From NCBI GenBank assembly GCA_023398335.1, contig JAEWSJ010000007.1, forward strand, positions 1 through 53,174: a stretch of 53,174 nucleotides of DNA. The letters are read 5' to 3'. Numbering within the stretch: position 1 is the stretch's first letter; the number at the start of each line of letters is the position of its first letter. The position numbers and the translations under genes are program-made. Shown here one piece after another: positions 44,576 to 53,174 of this stretch. Source of the stretch: Bacillota bacterium (GTDB lineage: Bacteria; Bacillota_I; Bacilli_A; RFN20; CAG-288). The notes below the pieces were generated by a model. The model did no database searches and was not told the origin of the DNA. It worked only from the letters and a program-made list of their open reading frames with translations.

Positions 44576-46317
44576 TATAAATTACCTCCTCTTGGACTAG
44601 CTTTCATTTGTGCATTGAATATTTGTTCATATTCTTTACATCTCTTCATTAATTCATTGTGATTTCCAATGTCTACCAAGCTACCATTGTTTAAAATAAT
44701 AATTTTATCCGCATTCATAATAGACGATATACGTTGAGAAATAATAAATTTGGTTGTATGTGGAATTTCTTTAATAAATGCTTCGCGAATCATTAAATCT
44801 GTTTTAGTATCAACGGCAGAAGTTGAATCATCTAGAATAAGTATTTGTGGTTTCTTTAGTATGGCTCGAGCAATGCATAATCTTTGCTTTTGACCACCGG
44901 AGAAATTTACGCCACCTTCTTCAACTGTTGAATTGTATTTATCATCCAGTTTTTCAATAAATTCACTTGCTTGGGCATAATTACAAGCTTTTTTAATCTC
45001 TTCATCAGTTGCTGTAGGATTACCCCAACGCATGTTACTATTAATTGTTCCGCTGAATAAGGTGTTCTTTTGTAAAACAACGGAGCATGATTCTCTTAAA
45101 GTAAATAAATCATAATCTTTAACGTTGTGATTTCCAACAAAAACTTCACCTGATGAAACATCATAAAGTCTATCAATAAGAGATATTAATGTTGTTTTTG
45201 ATGATCCGGTTGGGCCGAAGATTCCGACAGTCTCACCGGAATTAATTTTGAATGACATATTTTTAATAGCTAATTTAGACATATCATTTGAATAGGAGAA
45301 ATTAACATTCTTGAATTCAACTGATCCATTATCCACTTTCATGATTGGGTCAGCCGGATTTACTATTGTAGGAATCTCATCTAATACGGCTAATATACGT
45401 TCTTTTGAAGCTCGAGACATAATAATCATCATAAAGACGACGCAAGCCATCATCAAAGATGAAAGAATTTGTGAGCCATAGTTGATAAATAATTGAAGTT
45501 TACCAACTAACATTGTTGGCTTATCACCAACCATCATTGTACAAGCAAAGAAGATAATTAAAATATATGATGTATATAGCAAGAATTGAGATACCGGATT
45601 AAATAACGCACCTAAAGCTTCTGCTTTACATGAAAAATAACGAACATCTTTTGACGCTTTTAAGAACTTACTACTTTCGTAATCTTCATTGGTATATGAT
45701 TTAACAGTTCTAATAGCATTTACATTTTCTTGAACAACTAAGTTTAATTGATCGATTTTCTTAAACATTTGTTTAAAGTATTTATTTGCAATCATTATTA
45801 CTATGAATACAATAATTAATAATAAAGGAACAATACAAAGAAAGATAATTCCAACTTGGATACTTTCAATGCATGTCATTACTAAGGCAGCAACAAATAA
45901 TAGAGGAGCTCTAAAACATATTCTAATTGTCATTTGGAACGAAGTTTGAACATTTGTTACATCTTGAGTTAATCTTGTAACCAATGAAGCGGTAGAAAAT
46001 TTGTCGATGTTTTCAAATGAGAAAGTTTGTACTTTATCATATAAAGCTTTTCTAATGTTCTTTCCTAAACCTGCGGATGCTTTCGTTGCAAAATATCCGC
46101 TTCCACATCCACCGATAAGTGCTAAGACGCTCATTCCAATAATTAGGCACGAAGCAGCAACTATATAATTCATATTTTGCATCTTGATACCAATATCAAT
46201 CAAATTCATCATTACTAATGGAATAAATATTTCAAGTAATGCTTCAATAACAATAAATAATGGCGATAAGATACAGTATTTGTAATATCCTTTGGCGTAT
46301 TTTAATATTCTATTCAT
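44575..46317 (-). CDS. ABC exporter half-transporter, degenerate ATP site
   Basis: A 580-aa half-transporter with six membrane helices (about 15-310) and an NBD. Walker A reads GPTGSSKTTL, the signature is FSGGQKQRLCIARAI, and Walker B ends in Asp (ILILDDSTSAVDT) where the catalytic Glu should be. This matches the non-catalytic site of heterodimeric exporters such as BmrC/LmrC, where one subunit keeps a degenerate site. The start at 46317 follows AAGGAGGA and overlaps the marR end by 8 bases. An earlier in-frame ATG (46338) lies before that site. Confidence 0.92.
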   Translation of the reverse strand: MNRILKYAKGYYKYCILSPLFIVIEALLEIFIPLVMMNLIDIGIKMQNMNYIVAASCLIIGMSVLALIGGCGSGYFATKASAGLGKNIRKALYDKVQTFSFENIDKFSTASLVTRLTQDVTNVQTSFQMTIRICFRAPLLFVAALVMTCIESIQVGIIFLCIVPLLLIIVFIVIMIANKYFKQMFKKIDQLNLVVQENVNAIRTVKSYTNEDYESSKFLKASKDVRYFSCKAEALGALFNPVSQFLLYTSYILIIFFACTMMVGDKPTMLVGKLQLFINYGSQILSSLMMACVVFMMIIMSRASKERILAVLDEIPTIVNPADPIMKVDNGSVEFKNVNFSYSNDMSKLAIKNMSFKINSGETVGIFGPTGSSKTTLISLIDRLYDVSSGEVFVGNHNVKDYDLFTLRESCSVVLQKNTLFSGTINSNMRWGNPTATDEEIKKACNYAQASEFIEKLDDKYNSTVEEGGVNFSGGQKQRLCIARAILKKPQILILDDSTSAVDTKTDLMIREAFIKEIPHTTKFIISQRISSIMNADKIIILNNGSLVDIGNHNELMKRCKEYEQIFNAQMKASPRGGNL

Positions 46318-46762
46318 GTTTTTCCTCCTTAAATTCATCTGAATTACTGCGTATAAATTTCATTAATAAGTCACGTAATTCTTGTTGTTCACTAATAGTC
46401 AGCGAAGAAAAAATCATCTTATCAATTTCATCAAATTGATTTATGATATTTTTGCTTAACTCTTCACCACTAGAACTTAAATGAAGTATTGTTCTAGATT
46501 TGCATTGCGGATCAATGGTTTTATCTATTAATCCAGATTTGCATAACTCAGATATATGCTGACTAATTGTCGATTTTTTTAAATGATATTCTTCAATAAT
46601 TTCTGATGCGCTTATACCTGTACCATTGTGACGTGCTATGGTTTTAAAAATCATCATTTTTGTGCTTTTTAAATTGTATTTTTGAAAAATGAAATCTATA
46701 TCATGTCGTATTATTGATGATGCGATGTTAATACAGAATCCAAGTTTATGTTCTTTATTCAT
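46310..46762 (-). CDS. MarR-family transcription regulator
   Basis: A 150-aa winged helix-turn-helix protein of the MarR family. The HTH is ISASEIIEEYHLKKSTISQH, followed by the wing with DPQCKSRTILHLS; helices at both ends serve for dimerisation. Length is typical. It is the first gene of the operon with the ABC exporter, so it most likely represses its own operon and is released by an exported compound. AGGAGG precedes the start. Its promoter carries a matching inverted repeat. Confidence 0.92.
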   Translation of the reverse strand: MNKEHKLGFCINIASSIIRHDIDFIFQKYNLKSTKMMIFKTIARHNGTGISASEIIEEYHLKKSTISQHISELCKSGLIDKTIDPQCKSRTILHLSSSGEELSKNIINQFDEIDKMIFSSLTISEQQELRDLLMKFIRSNSDEFKEEKHE

Positions 46763-46786
46763 TAATTCCTCCTGCGCATATGTTAA

Positions 46787-46815
46787 ATAATAGTTAGAAA
46801 CCGAACTAATGTCAA
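46787..46815 (-). promoter_or_regulatory. marR operon promoter with operator-like inverted repeat
   Basis: On the minus strand TTGACA (46810-46815), 17-base spacer, TATTAT (46787-46792). The spacer contains TAGTT-N8-AACTA (46791-46808), a MarR-type palindrome that lies between the -35 and -10 boxes. Binding there would block RNA polymerase, giving autorepression. Confidence 0.75.
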
Positions 46816-46919
46816 GAACTTTCTATCCTAAATAAAAGATTATTTTTAACGATTAAATTTATCGATTAAGAGGCGGGGATTCTTTCAAAAAAAATATTGC
46901 ATATTAATTTAAATACTTC

Positions 46920-46948
46920 TTGATTTTATAGAGACCTATTTGTATAAT
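46920..46948 (+). promoter_or_regulatory. Promoter of tRNA-Leu(GAG)
   Basis: TTGATT (46920-46925), 17-base spacer, TATAAT (46943-46948), 10 bases before the tRNA. The rest of 46816-46919 contains no gene. Confidence 0.65.
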
Positions 46949-46958
46949 AATAAGGCAT

Positions 46959-47042
46959 GCGGTCATGGCGAAACTGGTAGACGCGTACGTTTGAGGGGCG
47001 TATGGGTATCCCATGAGAGTTCAAGTCTCTCTGACCGCACCA
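46959..47042 (+). tRNA. tRNA-Leu (anticodon GAG)
   Basis: Class II tRNA: acceptor GCGGTCA with TGACCGC, D-arm with AAACTGGTAGAC, anticodon stem TACGT/GCGTA with loop TTGAGGG (anticodon GAG), long variable arm with TGGGTATCCCA, T-arm GTTCAAGTC, A73 and an encoded CCA. Confidence 0.95.
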
Positions 47043-47062
47043 CTTAATTTATTTAAAAGTAC

Positions 47063-47090
47063 AAAAAAGCCTTAACAAAGGCTTTTTTTA
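47063..47090 (+). terminator. Terminator of tRNA-Leu(GAG)
   Basis: AAAAGCCTT with AAGGCTTTT and a 4-base loop, ending in a T-run. Confidence 0.85.
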
Positions 47091-47231
47091 AAGATTTATA
47101 TATTAGTTGTGATACGAAATAGATACAGTAAATTTGTTCAGCTATATAAAATACTAAAGTGAGAAAAAAGCACCAAAATTATATACTATAAATAATAATG
47201 TTTATAAATAAAATATTATGGAAAAAGAATT

Positions 47232-47989
47232 ATGGATAAATCGTTAATAGAATATTTATTAAGTGAAGAGAAGCACGCTTTTAAAGGGTGGGATTTCTCC
47301 TATCTAGATAAAAGATGTATAACTGAACAATTACCATGGCCGTACAACAATATTGTTAAGAAATATTTATGTGACACAGATAACATCCTTGATATGGGAA
47401 CGGGGGGGGTGGTGATTTATTATTAAGTTTTAATCATCCTTCTAGATTTACATCGATAACAGAAGCATATGAACCTAATATTAAATTATGCCTTGAAACT
47501 TTGTCTACAAAAGGAATTAAAGTTTATCCTATAAAACAAGATGACGTATTGCTTAATGTGCCAAGTGAAGCATATGATATTGTTTTAAACCATCATGAAT
47601 CATTCTCAGAAATGGAAGTATTTAGAGTTCTAAAAAATAAAGGCTTATTTATTACTCAATAAGTCGGAGCTTACAATAATAAAGATTTGGCAACTATATT
47701 AGATGAAAATCACGAAGACCAGTTTCCAAACATGACTTTAAATCAAACCGTAAAAAGATTAGAAGATGTTGGATTTGAAATAATTTATAAAAATGAATGT
47801 TTTCCTAAAATCAAATTTTTCGATTTAGGCGCTGTAGTGTATTTTGCAAAAATTATTCAGTGGGAATTTATTAATTTTAGTGTTGAATCAGCGCTTGATA
47901 AATTAGAAGGACTTAATAAACTCTTATTAAAACAAGGTTATATTGAATCTACTGAACATAGATTTATGATTGTTGCCAAGAAAAAATAG
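47232..47989 (+). pseudogene. Class I SAM methyltransferase, disrupted twice
   Basis: The N-terminal part (ITEQLPWPYN, then NILDMGTGG) enters a run of eight G (47402-47409) and goes out of frame. Adding one G, or removing two, restores MGTGGG-D-LLLSFNHPSRF, which completes SAM motif I, and then EAYEPN and VYPIKQDDV. The restored frame meets TAA at 47660-47662 (FITQ-stop-VGAYN, probably a former CAA) and continues to 47989. With one base added the gene would have 253 codons. The polyG tract may be a slippage site or an assembly error; the nonsense codon argues for real decay. Weak ribosome binding site (GGAAAAAG). Confidence 0.85.
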
Positions 47990-48043
47990 ATGCGAATAAT
48001 TATTTCATAAAGTTTTTTATTTAGTTTGAAATTAAAATGTCAG

Positions 48044-50004
48044 TTACTTTGTCTTAATTGTTCCTTCTTTGTAGTATTTAAGAAGTTGTTCTAGATCGTT
48101 AATATTTGCTAATATTTGTTTTCCTACATAACTATCACGAACACTCATTCTTTTAGAGTAAAGAGTAATTCTTTGAACTTCATGCGAAATATCGATGTTA
48201 TTCATGATTGAATCATCTTTTGTGGTAAATACATTATGGGCAATGAGTTTTAATCCGTGTGAATTATATACCAAAGTATACCCGGCGATACCGGTGAGTG
48301 AATGATATGCTTTTGTTAATCCTCCATCAATGATGATATATTTACCTTCAGCTTTTATTGGCGACTATCCTTCTGTAACTTTAACAGGAATATGTCCATT
48401 AATAATAATAGCTTTATCATTGCTTATATTGAACTCGTGCAATATTTTTTCACAGTATGTTTTCTTTTCGATATATTTATAATATGGATTTTTATCTTCA
48501 TGAAAATCTTTTCTATCTTCCGCACTAAGAAACATCGTTTCAAATGTAGTAATATCTTTCTTACAAACCAAAGGCGAATCTTCAAAACACCATAAAAAGT
48601 AAAATATGTCTGTATCATCTTTGACACTTATATTTTCGCAGTATAATAAGATTTTCTTATTTCTTGATCTAAATAATCTAGATAAGATTTCCCACTGTAT
48701 TTTTCTCCGTTAGGAGCTTTAAAGACATAGAATGAACCATCATCATTCATTGGAATACATCCATGATATAAAAGATTATCGTTATATTCGAGATACATTG
48801 AACCATGTGAAAACAAAAAATCAATATGTTTTTTAAGCTTATCACAATGTTTGAATGATAAGACTAATTTATTGATAAGTTCTTTTTCATCTCTTGTTAG
48901 TTCGTAAGGTGCAGAAGGATTTATTGTTGGAAAGGAGCAATCAACAAGATTATATGTTTTTCCGTTGTGTCCTAAATATGTTCCTTTTTTATAATTAACT
49001 CTATCTAATTTCATCAGATACTTTTCGTTATATTCGGGGTGATTGTTGATTAATTGTCCTTCGAGTTTAAAAAGAATAATAGATATAGCTTTATGCATTT
49101 TTGCCATAATTGCTGTGTCGTAATCTTCGATTTGGTTTGCTTCGTCATCAGACGGAATGAATTTAGTACATGGATCATTCATATATGTTTTCATGGCAAA
49201 ATTTACAAGAGGGCGGAGAGAAATTCCATAGCCATCTTCCAATGTACTTAAATGCTTATAACGACAGGATGTTCTGATTACATTAGCAATGCAGCAAGGA
49301 TTTCCAGCAGCAGCACCCATATAAACAATATCATGATTGCCAAAGGTAATATCTACGTTTCTTTGACAACATATAAATTCCATGCACCTGTAAGCACCTA
49401 AGCCACGATCAAATATATCACCCAATATATGAAGTCGATCAACTGCTAAGATTTGAATTAAAGATGATAATTCTATAATGAGACTATCAGCCATCCCGGT
49501 TTCTATAATAGATGTAATAACTGAATTATAGTAATCTTCATTATTGTAAGTATATGAATGTGATTGAAGTAATTCTTCAATAATATAAACAAATTTTGGC
49601 GTTATTGACTTTCTAACTTTAGATAAAGTGTATTTTGAAGATGATATTTTAGCGATTTCAACAAGTTCAAATATTGTGTTTTAATAGAATTCTTTTGTGA
49701 GTTTGTTTTGCTTAGATAATATATCAAGTTTTTCTTTTGGATAATAAATAATAGTTGCCAATAATGCTTGGCTTTCTGGCAAAAGAGAAGTCAAATTTTC
49801 CTCGATACGATCTAAAATAGTACCAGAAGCTGATTTAATCATATGTTCAAAAGCATCAAATTCGCCATGAATATCAGATAAAAAATGCTCTGTAGCTTTT
49901 GGTAAATGCAAGATAGCTTTTAAATTAATCATTTCGGTAGCTGCATCTTGGATTGTTGGATAAGTTTTTGCTAATAACTCATAATAACTAATATCTTCGT
50001 TCAT
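48044..50004 (-). pseudogene. fbp: Class III fructose-1,6-bisphosphatase, disrupted three times
   Basis: Firmicutes-type FBPase of gluconeogenesis, decayed. From ATG at 50004: SDIHGEFDAFEHM (metal site); TAA at 49681-49683 after LTKEFY; then, in the same frame, KISSSKYTLSKVRKS, LHILGDIFDRG and FGNHDIVYMGAAAGN. The frame is lost at about 48630-48650 (SYYTAK, then NISVKDDTD in another frame). TAG at 48365-48367 replaces a residue before SPIKAEGKYIIIDGG, and the C-terminus runs on to 48044. Restoring one base gives 653 aa, the normal family length. The metal-binding residues survive, so the loss is recent. Two nonsense codons plus one frameshift make a sequencing artefact unlikely. Confidence 0.92.
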
Positions 50005-50201
50005 TATTGTTACCTCTCATAAAATCATTCTATCATCTCAGATAATAGTGTTGTAATCATAAATTATTATTTTCATACAAATCTAATACTATATTATCAA
50101 TTGGAGGCGTTTTATTTGTAATTTATTGTATGAATAATACTCGTTTTTCTATTTTTTTGAAAAATCATATGCTATATTATCTTGGTAAGGAAAGAGATTT
50201 T

Positions 50202-51089
50202 ATGGATAATTTTATTTTAAGTGGTGAATCCACATGTGACTTAGATAAGGAATATTTTAATAAAAGAAATATTCGATATGTTTGTTTTCATTTTTTTATT
50301 AATGGAGTTGAATATGAAGATGATTTAGGAGAATCTATTCCATTTTCTAAATTCTATCAAATGATGAGAGATGGAGATGAAACAAAAACTTCGCAAGTAA
50401 ACGTCGAGGATTACGTTAAATATTTTGAATCATTTTTATCACAAGGAAAAGATATTATTCATTTGTGTTTATCATCTGGCATCTCTGGCACTGTAAATTC
50501 TGCAATGATTGCTAAATCTATGTTAGAAGAAAAATATCCAAATAGAAAAATATATGTTGTTGATTCTTTAGGAGCATCATCAGGATTTGGTTTGTTAATG
50601 GATAAATTAGCCGATTTAAGAGATTTAGGTTGGAATATTGATCAAATCAAGCTTTATGCTGAAGAACATAGATTAAATTTACATCATTGGTTTTTCTCAA
50701 CGGATTTAACCTTCTATGTTAGAGGTGGAAGAGTTTCAAAAGTCTCCGGTTTTGTTGGAACTGTATTAAAAATTTGTCCATTATTAAATATGGATAATTT
50801 AGGTCGTCTTATTCCACGTGAAAAGATAAGATCTAAACAAAAAGTAATTAACACTATTGTTCAAAGAATGGTTGAAAATGCTGAAGGTGGCTTAGATTAT
50901 AATGGAAAATGTTTCATATCTAATTCAGATTGCTTAGAAGATGCGCAACATGTTGCTGCTTTAGTTGAAGCAACTTTTCCTAAACTTAATGGAAAAGTTC
51001 ATATATTCAATATTGGAACTACGATTGGTAGTCATACCGGTCCTGGGACAGTAGCATTATTCTTCTTTGGTAAAAAGAGAGAAAACTAA
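50202..51089 (+). CDS. DegV family fatty-acid-binding protein
   Basis: A 295-aa protein of the DegV/FakB family, which binds a fatty acid and can present it to fatty acid kinase FakA for phosphorylation. Family features: N-terminal ILSGESTCDL, TSQVN, HLCLSSGISGTVNSA, VVDSLGASSGFGLLM, and the C-terminal GTTIGSHTGPGTVALFF. Normal length. The start at 50202 follows AAGGAAAGAG. An in-frame ATG at 50130 would add 24 residues with no homology expected. Single-gene unit. No fakA nearby. Confidence 0.92.
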   Translation: MDNFILSGESTCDLDKEYFNKRNIRYVCFHFFINGVEYEDDLGESIPFSKFYQMMRDGDETKTSQVNVEDYVKYFESFLSQGKDIIHLCLSSGISGTVNSAMIAKSMLEEKYPNRKIYVVDSLGASSGFGLLMDKLADLRDLGWNIDQIKLYAEEHRLNLHHWFFSTDLTFYVRGGRVSKVSGFVGTVLKICPLLNMDNLGRLIPREKIRSKQKVINTIVQRMVENAEGGLDYNGKCFISNSDCLEDAQHVAALVEATFPKLNGKVHIFNIGTTIGSHTGPGTVALFFFGKKREN

Positions 51090-51094
51090 TTTAA

Positions 51095-51125
51095 AAAAAG
51101 GCTTTACAAATTGTAAAGCCTTTTT
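51095..51125. terminator. Bidirectional terminator
   Basis: Perfect inverted repeat, AAAAAGGCTTTACAA with TTGTAAAGCCTTTTT around a single central base, with A- and T-runs at its ends. It ends degV and the convergent minus-strand gene, whose stop codon lies inside it. Confidence 0.9.
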
Positions 51126-52185
51126 AAATGTTTAAATCAGTAATAAGTTTTATTAGTGATTCTTTTTTTAGCATTGATTTAATGTCTTCATATGAATTAA
51201 ATTGTATATTTTTAAGATTAAAGTGTAGGGAATTCATAATTACGTTAATAAATGATGAATTATCTTTATAATCCTCATCAGTTGACCCATTATATTCTTC
51301 ATTTATCAAGTTAATCACTATTCTTCGAAACATTATTAGCAATGAATCTTCAATCCAATAAGAGTATGACGATGAATAATTATATTTTTCTGTTAATTTA
51401 AGACGAATATATAATTCTAATCCATCATCAACAGTATGCCAAATATCCGCAAATGAATAATTGTATTTCTTTTGTGTTATTGTAGGATAAACTAAGGCAT
51501 TATCATTAATTATTTTTATTTTATTTTTATATTTAAATTGGGGAAGGATATAAGTTTCAAATAATTCAATAGCATTTTTATCCATTTCAATTATAGTAAT
51601 TGAATTTACATTATTCTTTAGAGAACACATGAAAGGATAATAACCAAGACCTAAGCCAAAGGTCAGGACATCCCCATTTGCGTTCCTAATAGTTTCTTTC
51701 ATTGTTTCAATTTCGTTAGGTGTAATGCTCATCCAAATTGTATTATTCTGTGTAGCGCATATGTATTTAAATTCATCATTAAAGTATCCTAAATGATTAT
51801 ATTCAATAAAATAATCATTTTCGTTTTCTACTGTGTCTTTGTATATAAATGGCTCATTCTTAAAATATTTATCTTTTGTAATTTTCCACTTGCTTTTTTT
51901 AACATCTTTATTGATATTTATTGATAAATAATATGGATCTCTATTGTAGTCTGACGCAATTAATTTTTTTATTTGATTTGCTTTATGTTTAACAAGAAGT
52001 TCTTTATAATTATTAACTTCTAGTTTGTTTATTAGTGAGTCAAGTGTTAAAATATCTTGCCCAGCTTTATGAGCAAAAGAAGATAAATACTCAATATAAA
52101 AATCTGACACGAGTATATTTTCTTCTAGTGTATTGAATAATTTGTTTAATTTAATATCATCATCTTTATTAATGTTAAATATCAT
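51124..52185 (-). CDS. Methyltransferase-fold protein of unknown substrate
   Basis: A 353-aa cytoplasmic protein. Residues about 165-235 have a Rossmann methyltransferase signature (LTFGLGLGYYPFM, SITIIEMDKNAIELFE, IKIINDNAL), most like spermidine-synthase-type or other class I SAM enzymes. The N-terminal 130 residues are helical and unrecognised. The ribosome binding site is AGAGGAA. Probably first of a minus-strand unit read after the YhhN gene (59-base gap). Substrate cannot be stated. Confidence 0.75.
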   Translation of the reverse strand: MIFNINKDDDIKLNKLFNTLEENILVSDFYIEYLSSFAHKAGQDILTLDSLINKLEVNNYKELLVKHKANQIKKLIASDYNRDPYYLSININKDVKKSKWKITKDKYFKNEPFIYKDTVENENDYFIEYNHLGYFNDEFKYICATQNNTIWMSITPNEIETMKETIRNANGDVLTFGLGLGYYPFMCSLKNNVNSITIIEMDKNAIELFETYILPQFKYKNKIKIINDNALVYPTITQKKYNYSFADIWHTVDDGLELYIRLKLTEKYNYSSSYSYWIEDSLLIMFRRIVINLINEEYNGSTDEDYKDNSSFINVIMNSLHFNLKNIQFNSYEDIKSMLKKESLIKLITDLNI

Positions 52186-52244
52186 AATTCCTCTATCTAA
52201 TTAATCGTCTTAATAAATTTAACATTAATTAGTTAACTAGGCAA

Positions 52245-52901
52245 TTATATTGTTAAAAGTAAACTGATAATAATTAAAAATTCAGCACATATATAAGTAA
52301 TCATTACTGGAAAGTCTCTTCGCTTTATATCCTTGATAAATGTGACATAAGCAAGAGTACAATCGGAAATCAAATATAGAACATATCCTATAGAAAAGAA
52401 TAGATAAAAATAATTCTTTGTTATTATACAAGCGATGATTCCTAATGATAAATTAATACTTAATATTGATAGGTAAAATATAGAACCAAGCCCATTTTGC
52501 GTTCCTAATAGTTTCTTTATGAATAATATAGAAATTACTGAGAAAATTACAAAATAAATGGGAATTAATATGTAAAAATATAAAGGAATAGTTAAACTAG
52601 AGCGTAAACATACATATATTAAGTTTAGTACATGACAAGCAAGAAAAGATGTTCCTCCGATTAAGAAGAAAATTGTTTTCTTGTTTTTTAATAAAAATAT
52701 ATCTCCTAAACAAGCTAAAAAGCATGAAACATAGATTAAGTATTCATTTATGTTATAAAACAACGCTGAAAGACCTAATAAAAGCATCAAAAATGGCTTT
52801 GTTTTAGCCCTTAATGGTTCGTTTTCTATAAAGCAAAAATACAGATGGAAAATTGAAAGAACAGCGAAGAGAGAAATGCAAATGTAAAAGCCAATTATCA
52901 T
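52245..52901 (-). CDS. YhhN family membrane protein (lysoplasmalogenase-like)
   Basis: A 218-aa membrane protein with about eight hydrophobic segments. Features of the YhhN/TMEM86 family: ENEPLRAKTKPFLMLLL near the N-terminus, CLGDIFLL and SFLACHVLNLIY; these carry conserved polar residues thought to hydrolyse the vinyl-ether bond of lysoplasmalogens in animal members. Length is normal. A plasmalogen-related role would fit an anaerobe, but this is inference. No strong ribosome binding site is seen. Confidence 0.82.
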   Translation of the reverse strand: MIIGFYICISLFAVLSIFHLYFCFIENEPLRAKTKPFLMLLLGLSALFYNINEYLIYVSCFLACLGDIFLLKNKKTIFFLIGGTSFLACHVLNLIYVCLRSSLTIPLYFYILIPIYFVIFSVISILFIKKLLGTQNGLGSIFYLSILSINLSLGIIACIITKNYFYLFFSIGYVLYLISDCTLAYVTFIKDIKRRDFPVMITYICAEFLIIISLLLTI

Positions 52902-52973
52902 GTTAATGTACCTACTTTATATTCTATTATATAGAAAGCAAAAACACAAATAATTAAATTTAAATCGCTTTCA

Positions 52974-53120
52974 TTATTTAGACTTTTTTCCTTTTTTTAT
53001 TTGAATCACTTTATTTTCAACACTGGTTTCATAATCGAAATTTGGATACCCGTTTTTAGGATTTAACACCATATTTTTCCGATGAAAAAATTGATATAAA
53101 TAATAATATTGTGAATTCAT
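52974..53120 (-). CDS. Possible small protein (48 aa)
   Basis: Minus-strand ORF from ATG at 53120 to TAA at 52974, with an in-frame stop 10 codons upstream of the start, so it is complete. The composition looks protein-like, with aromatic residues (SQYYYLYQFFHRKN), NPKNGYPNFDYE and a lysine-rich end. No clear ribosome binding site. Its 3' end lies 73 bases before the YhhN start, so co-transcription is possible. A chance ORF in AT-rich DNA cannot be excluded. Confidence 0.35.
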   Translation of the reverse strand: MNSQYYYLYQFFHRKNMVLNPKNGYPNFDYETSVENKVIQIKKGKKSK

Positions 53121-53174
53121 ATTACTATGTAATATGTTTTTTTGTTTTTATATTGTTTTATTTATTTTTATATT

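Noticed and set aside
48392..48627. Small frames on both strands within the fbp remnant
   Set aside because: The minus-strand frame that matters is the fbp continuation; the others are shadows without translation signals.

Overview
This 53 kb window is AT-rich chromosomal DNA from a low-GC Gram-positive (Bacillota) bacterium. The signs are strong AGGAGG-type ribosome binding sites, sigma-A promoters (TTGACA/TATAAT type), a CIRCE (HrcA) operator, a guanine riboswitch, AddAB instead of RecBCD, a PepV-type dipeptidase, YtpR/TrmB neighbours and CCA-encoding tRNA genes. TAA, TAG and TGA all end real genes, so the code is the standard bacterial one and not the Mycoplasma code. Gene content (membrane pyrophosphatase, HemW, short AddA/AddB, secreted cysteine-peptidase-like protein, many small lipoproteins) suggests an uncultivated, probably host-associated member of Bacilli/Erysipelotrichia-like lineages. 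The exact taxon cannot be fixed from the sequence alone.

Layout. 0.2-4.6 kb: tyrS, clpB behind a promoter carrying two CIRCE-like operators, and an MntR-like regulator. 4.7-8.5 kb: tRNA-His followed by an accessory island. It holds a decayed IS30-family transposase, short tandem repeats that recur at the far side of the island, a lipoprotein gene, and a secreted cysteine-peptidase-like gene split by one in-frame TAA. 8.6-16.6 kb: a frameshifted MATE efflux gene behind a terminator-like leader hairpin, a lipoprotein, a cation/proton antiporter, a membrane pyrophosphatase, tRNA-Leu and a Na/phosphate cotransporter-like protein. 16.8-27.5 kb: an unusual membrane-anchored protein with tandem YjbR-like domains, pnp, a flavin-reductase-like protein and the addB-addA operon. 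27.6-33 kb: pepV, trmB, a YtpR-like gene, nicotinate phosphoribosyltransferase, and a guanine permease under a guanine riboswitch. 33-42.6 kb: a nuclease-helicase fusion (PD-(D/E)XK plus XPD/DinG-like), lepA, a possible Fic-fold protein, an unlisted 58-aa membrane peptide, hemW, L-serine dehydratase and a fucose-isomerase-like protein. 42.7-46.8 kb: marR with a heterodimeric ABC exporter. 46.9-50 kb: tRNA-Leu and two decayed genes (a methyltransferase and class III fructose-bisphosphatase). 50-53 kb: degV, a methyltransferase-fold protein, a YhhN-family membrane protein and a possible small ORF.

The core is housekeeping: translation, RNA decay, protein quality control, DNA repair, ion and phosphate homeostasis, and purine and NAD salvage. 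The accessory signal is concentrated in the island at 4.8-8.5 kb and in an unusually high number of recently broken genes: four large genes plus the transposase remnant. Together these carry at least three apparent one-base frameshifts and four nonsense codons. No CRISPR array, prophage, rRNA or replication origin is visible.
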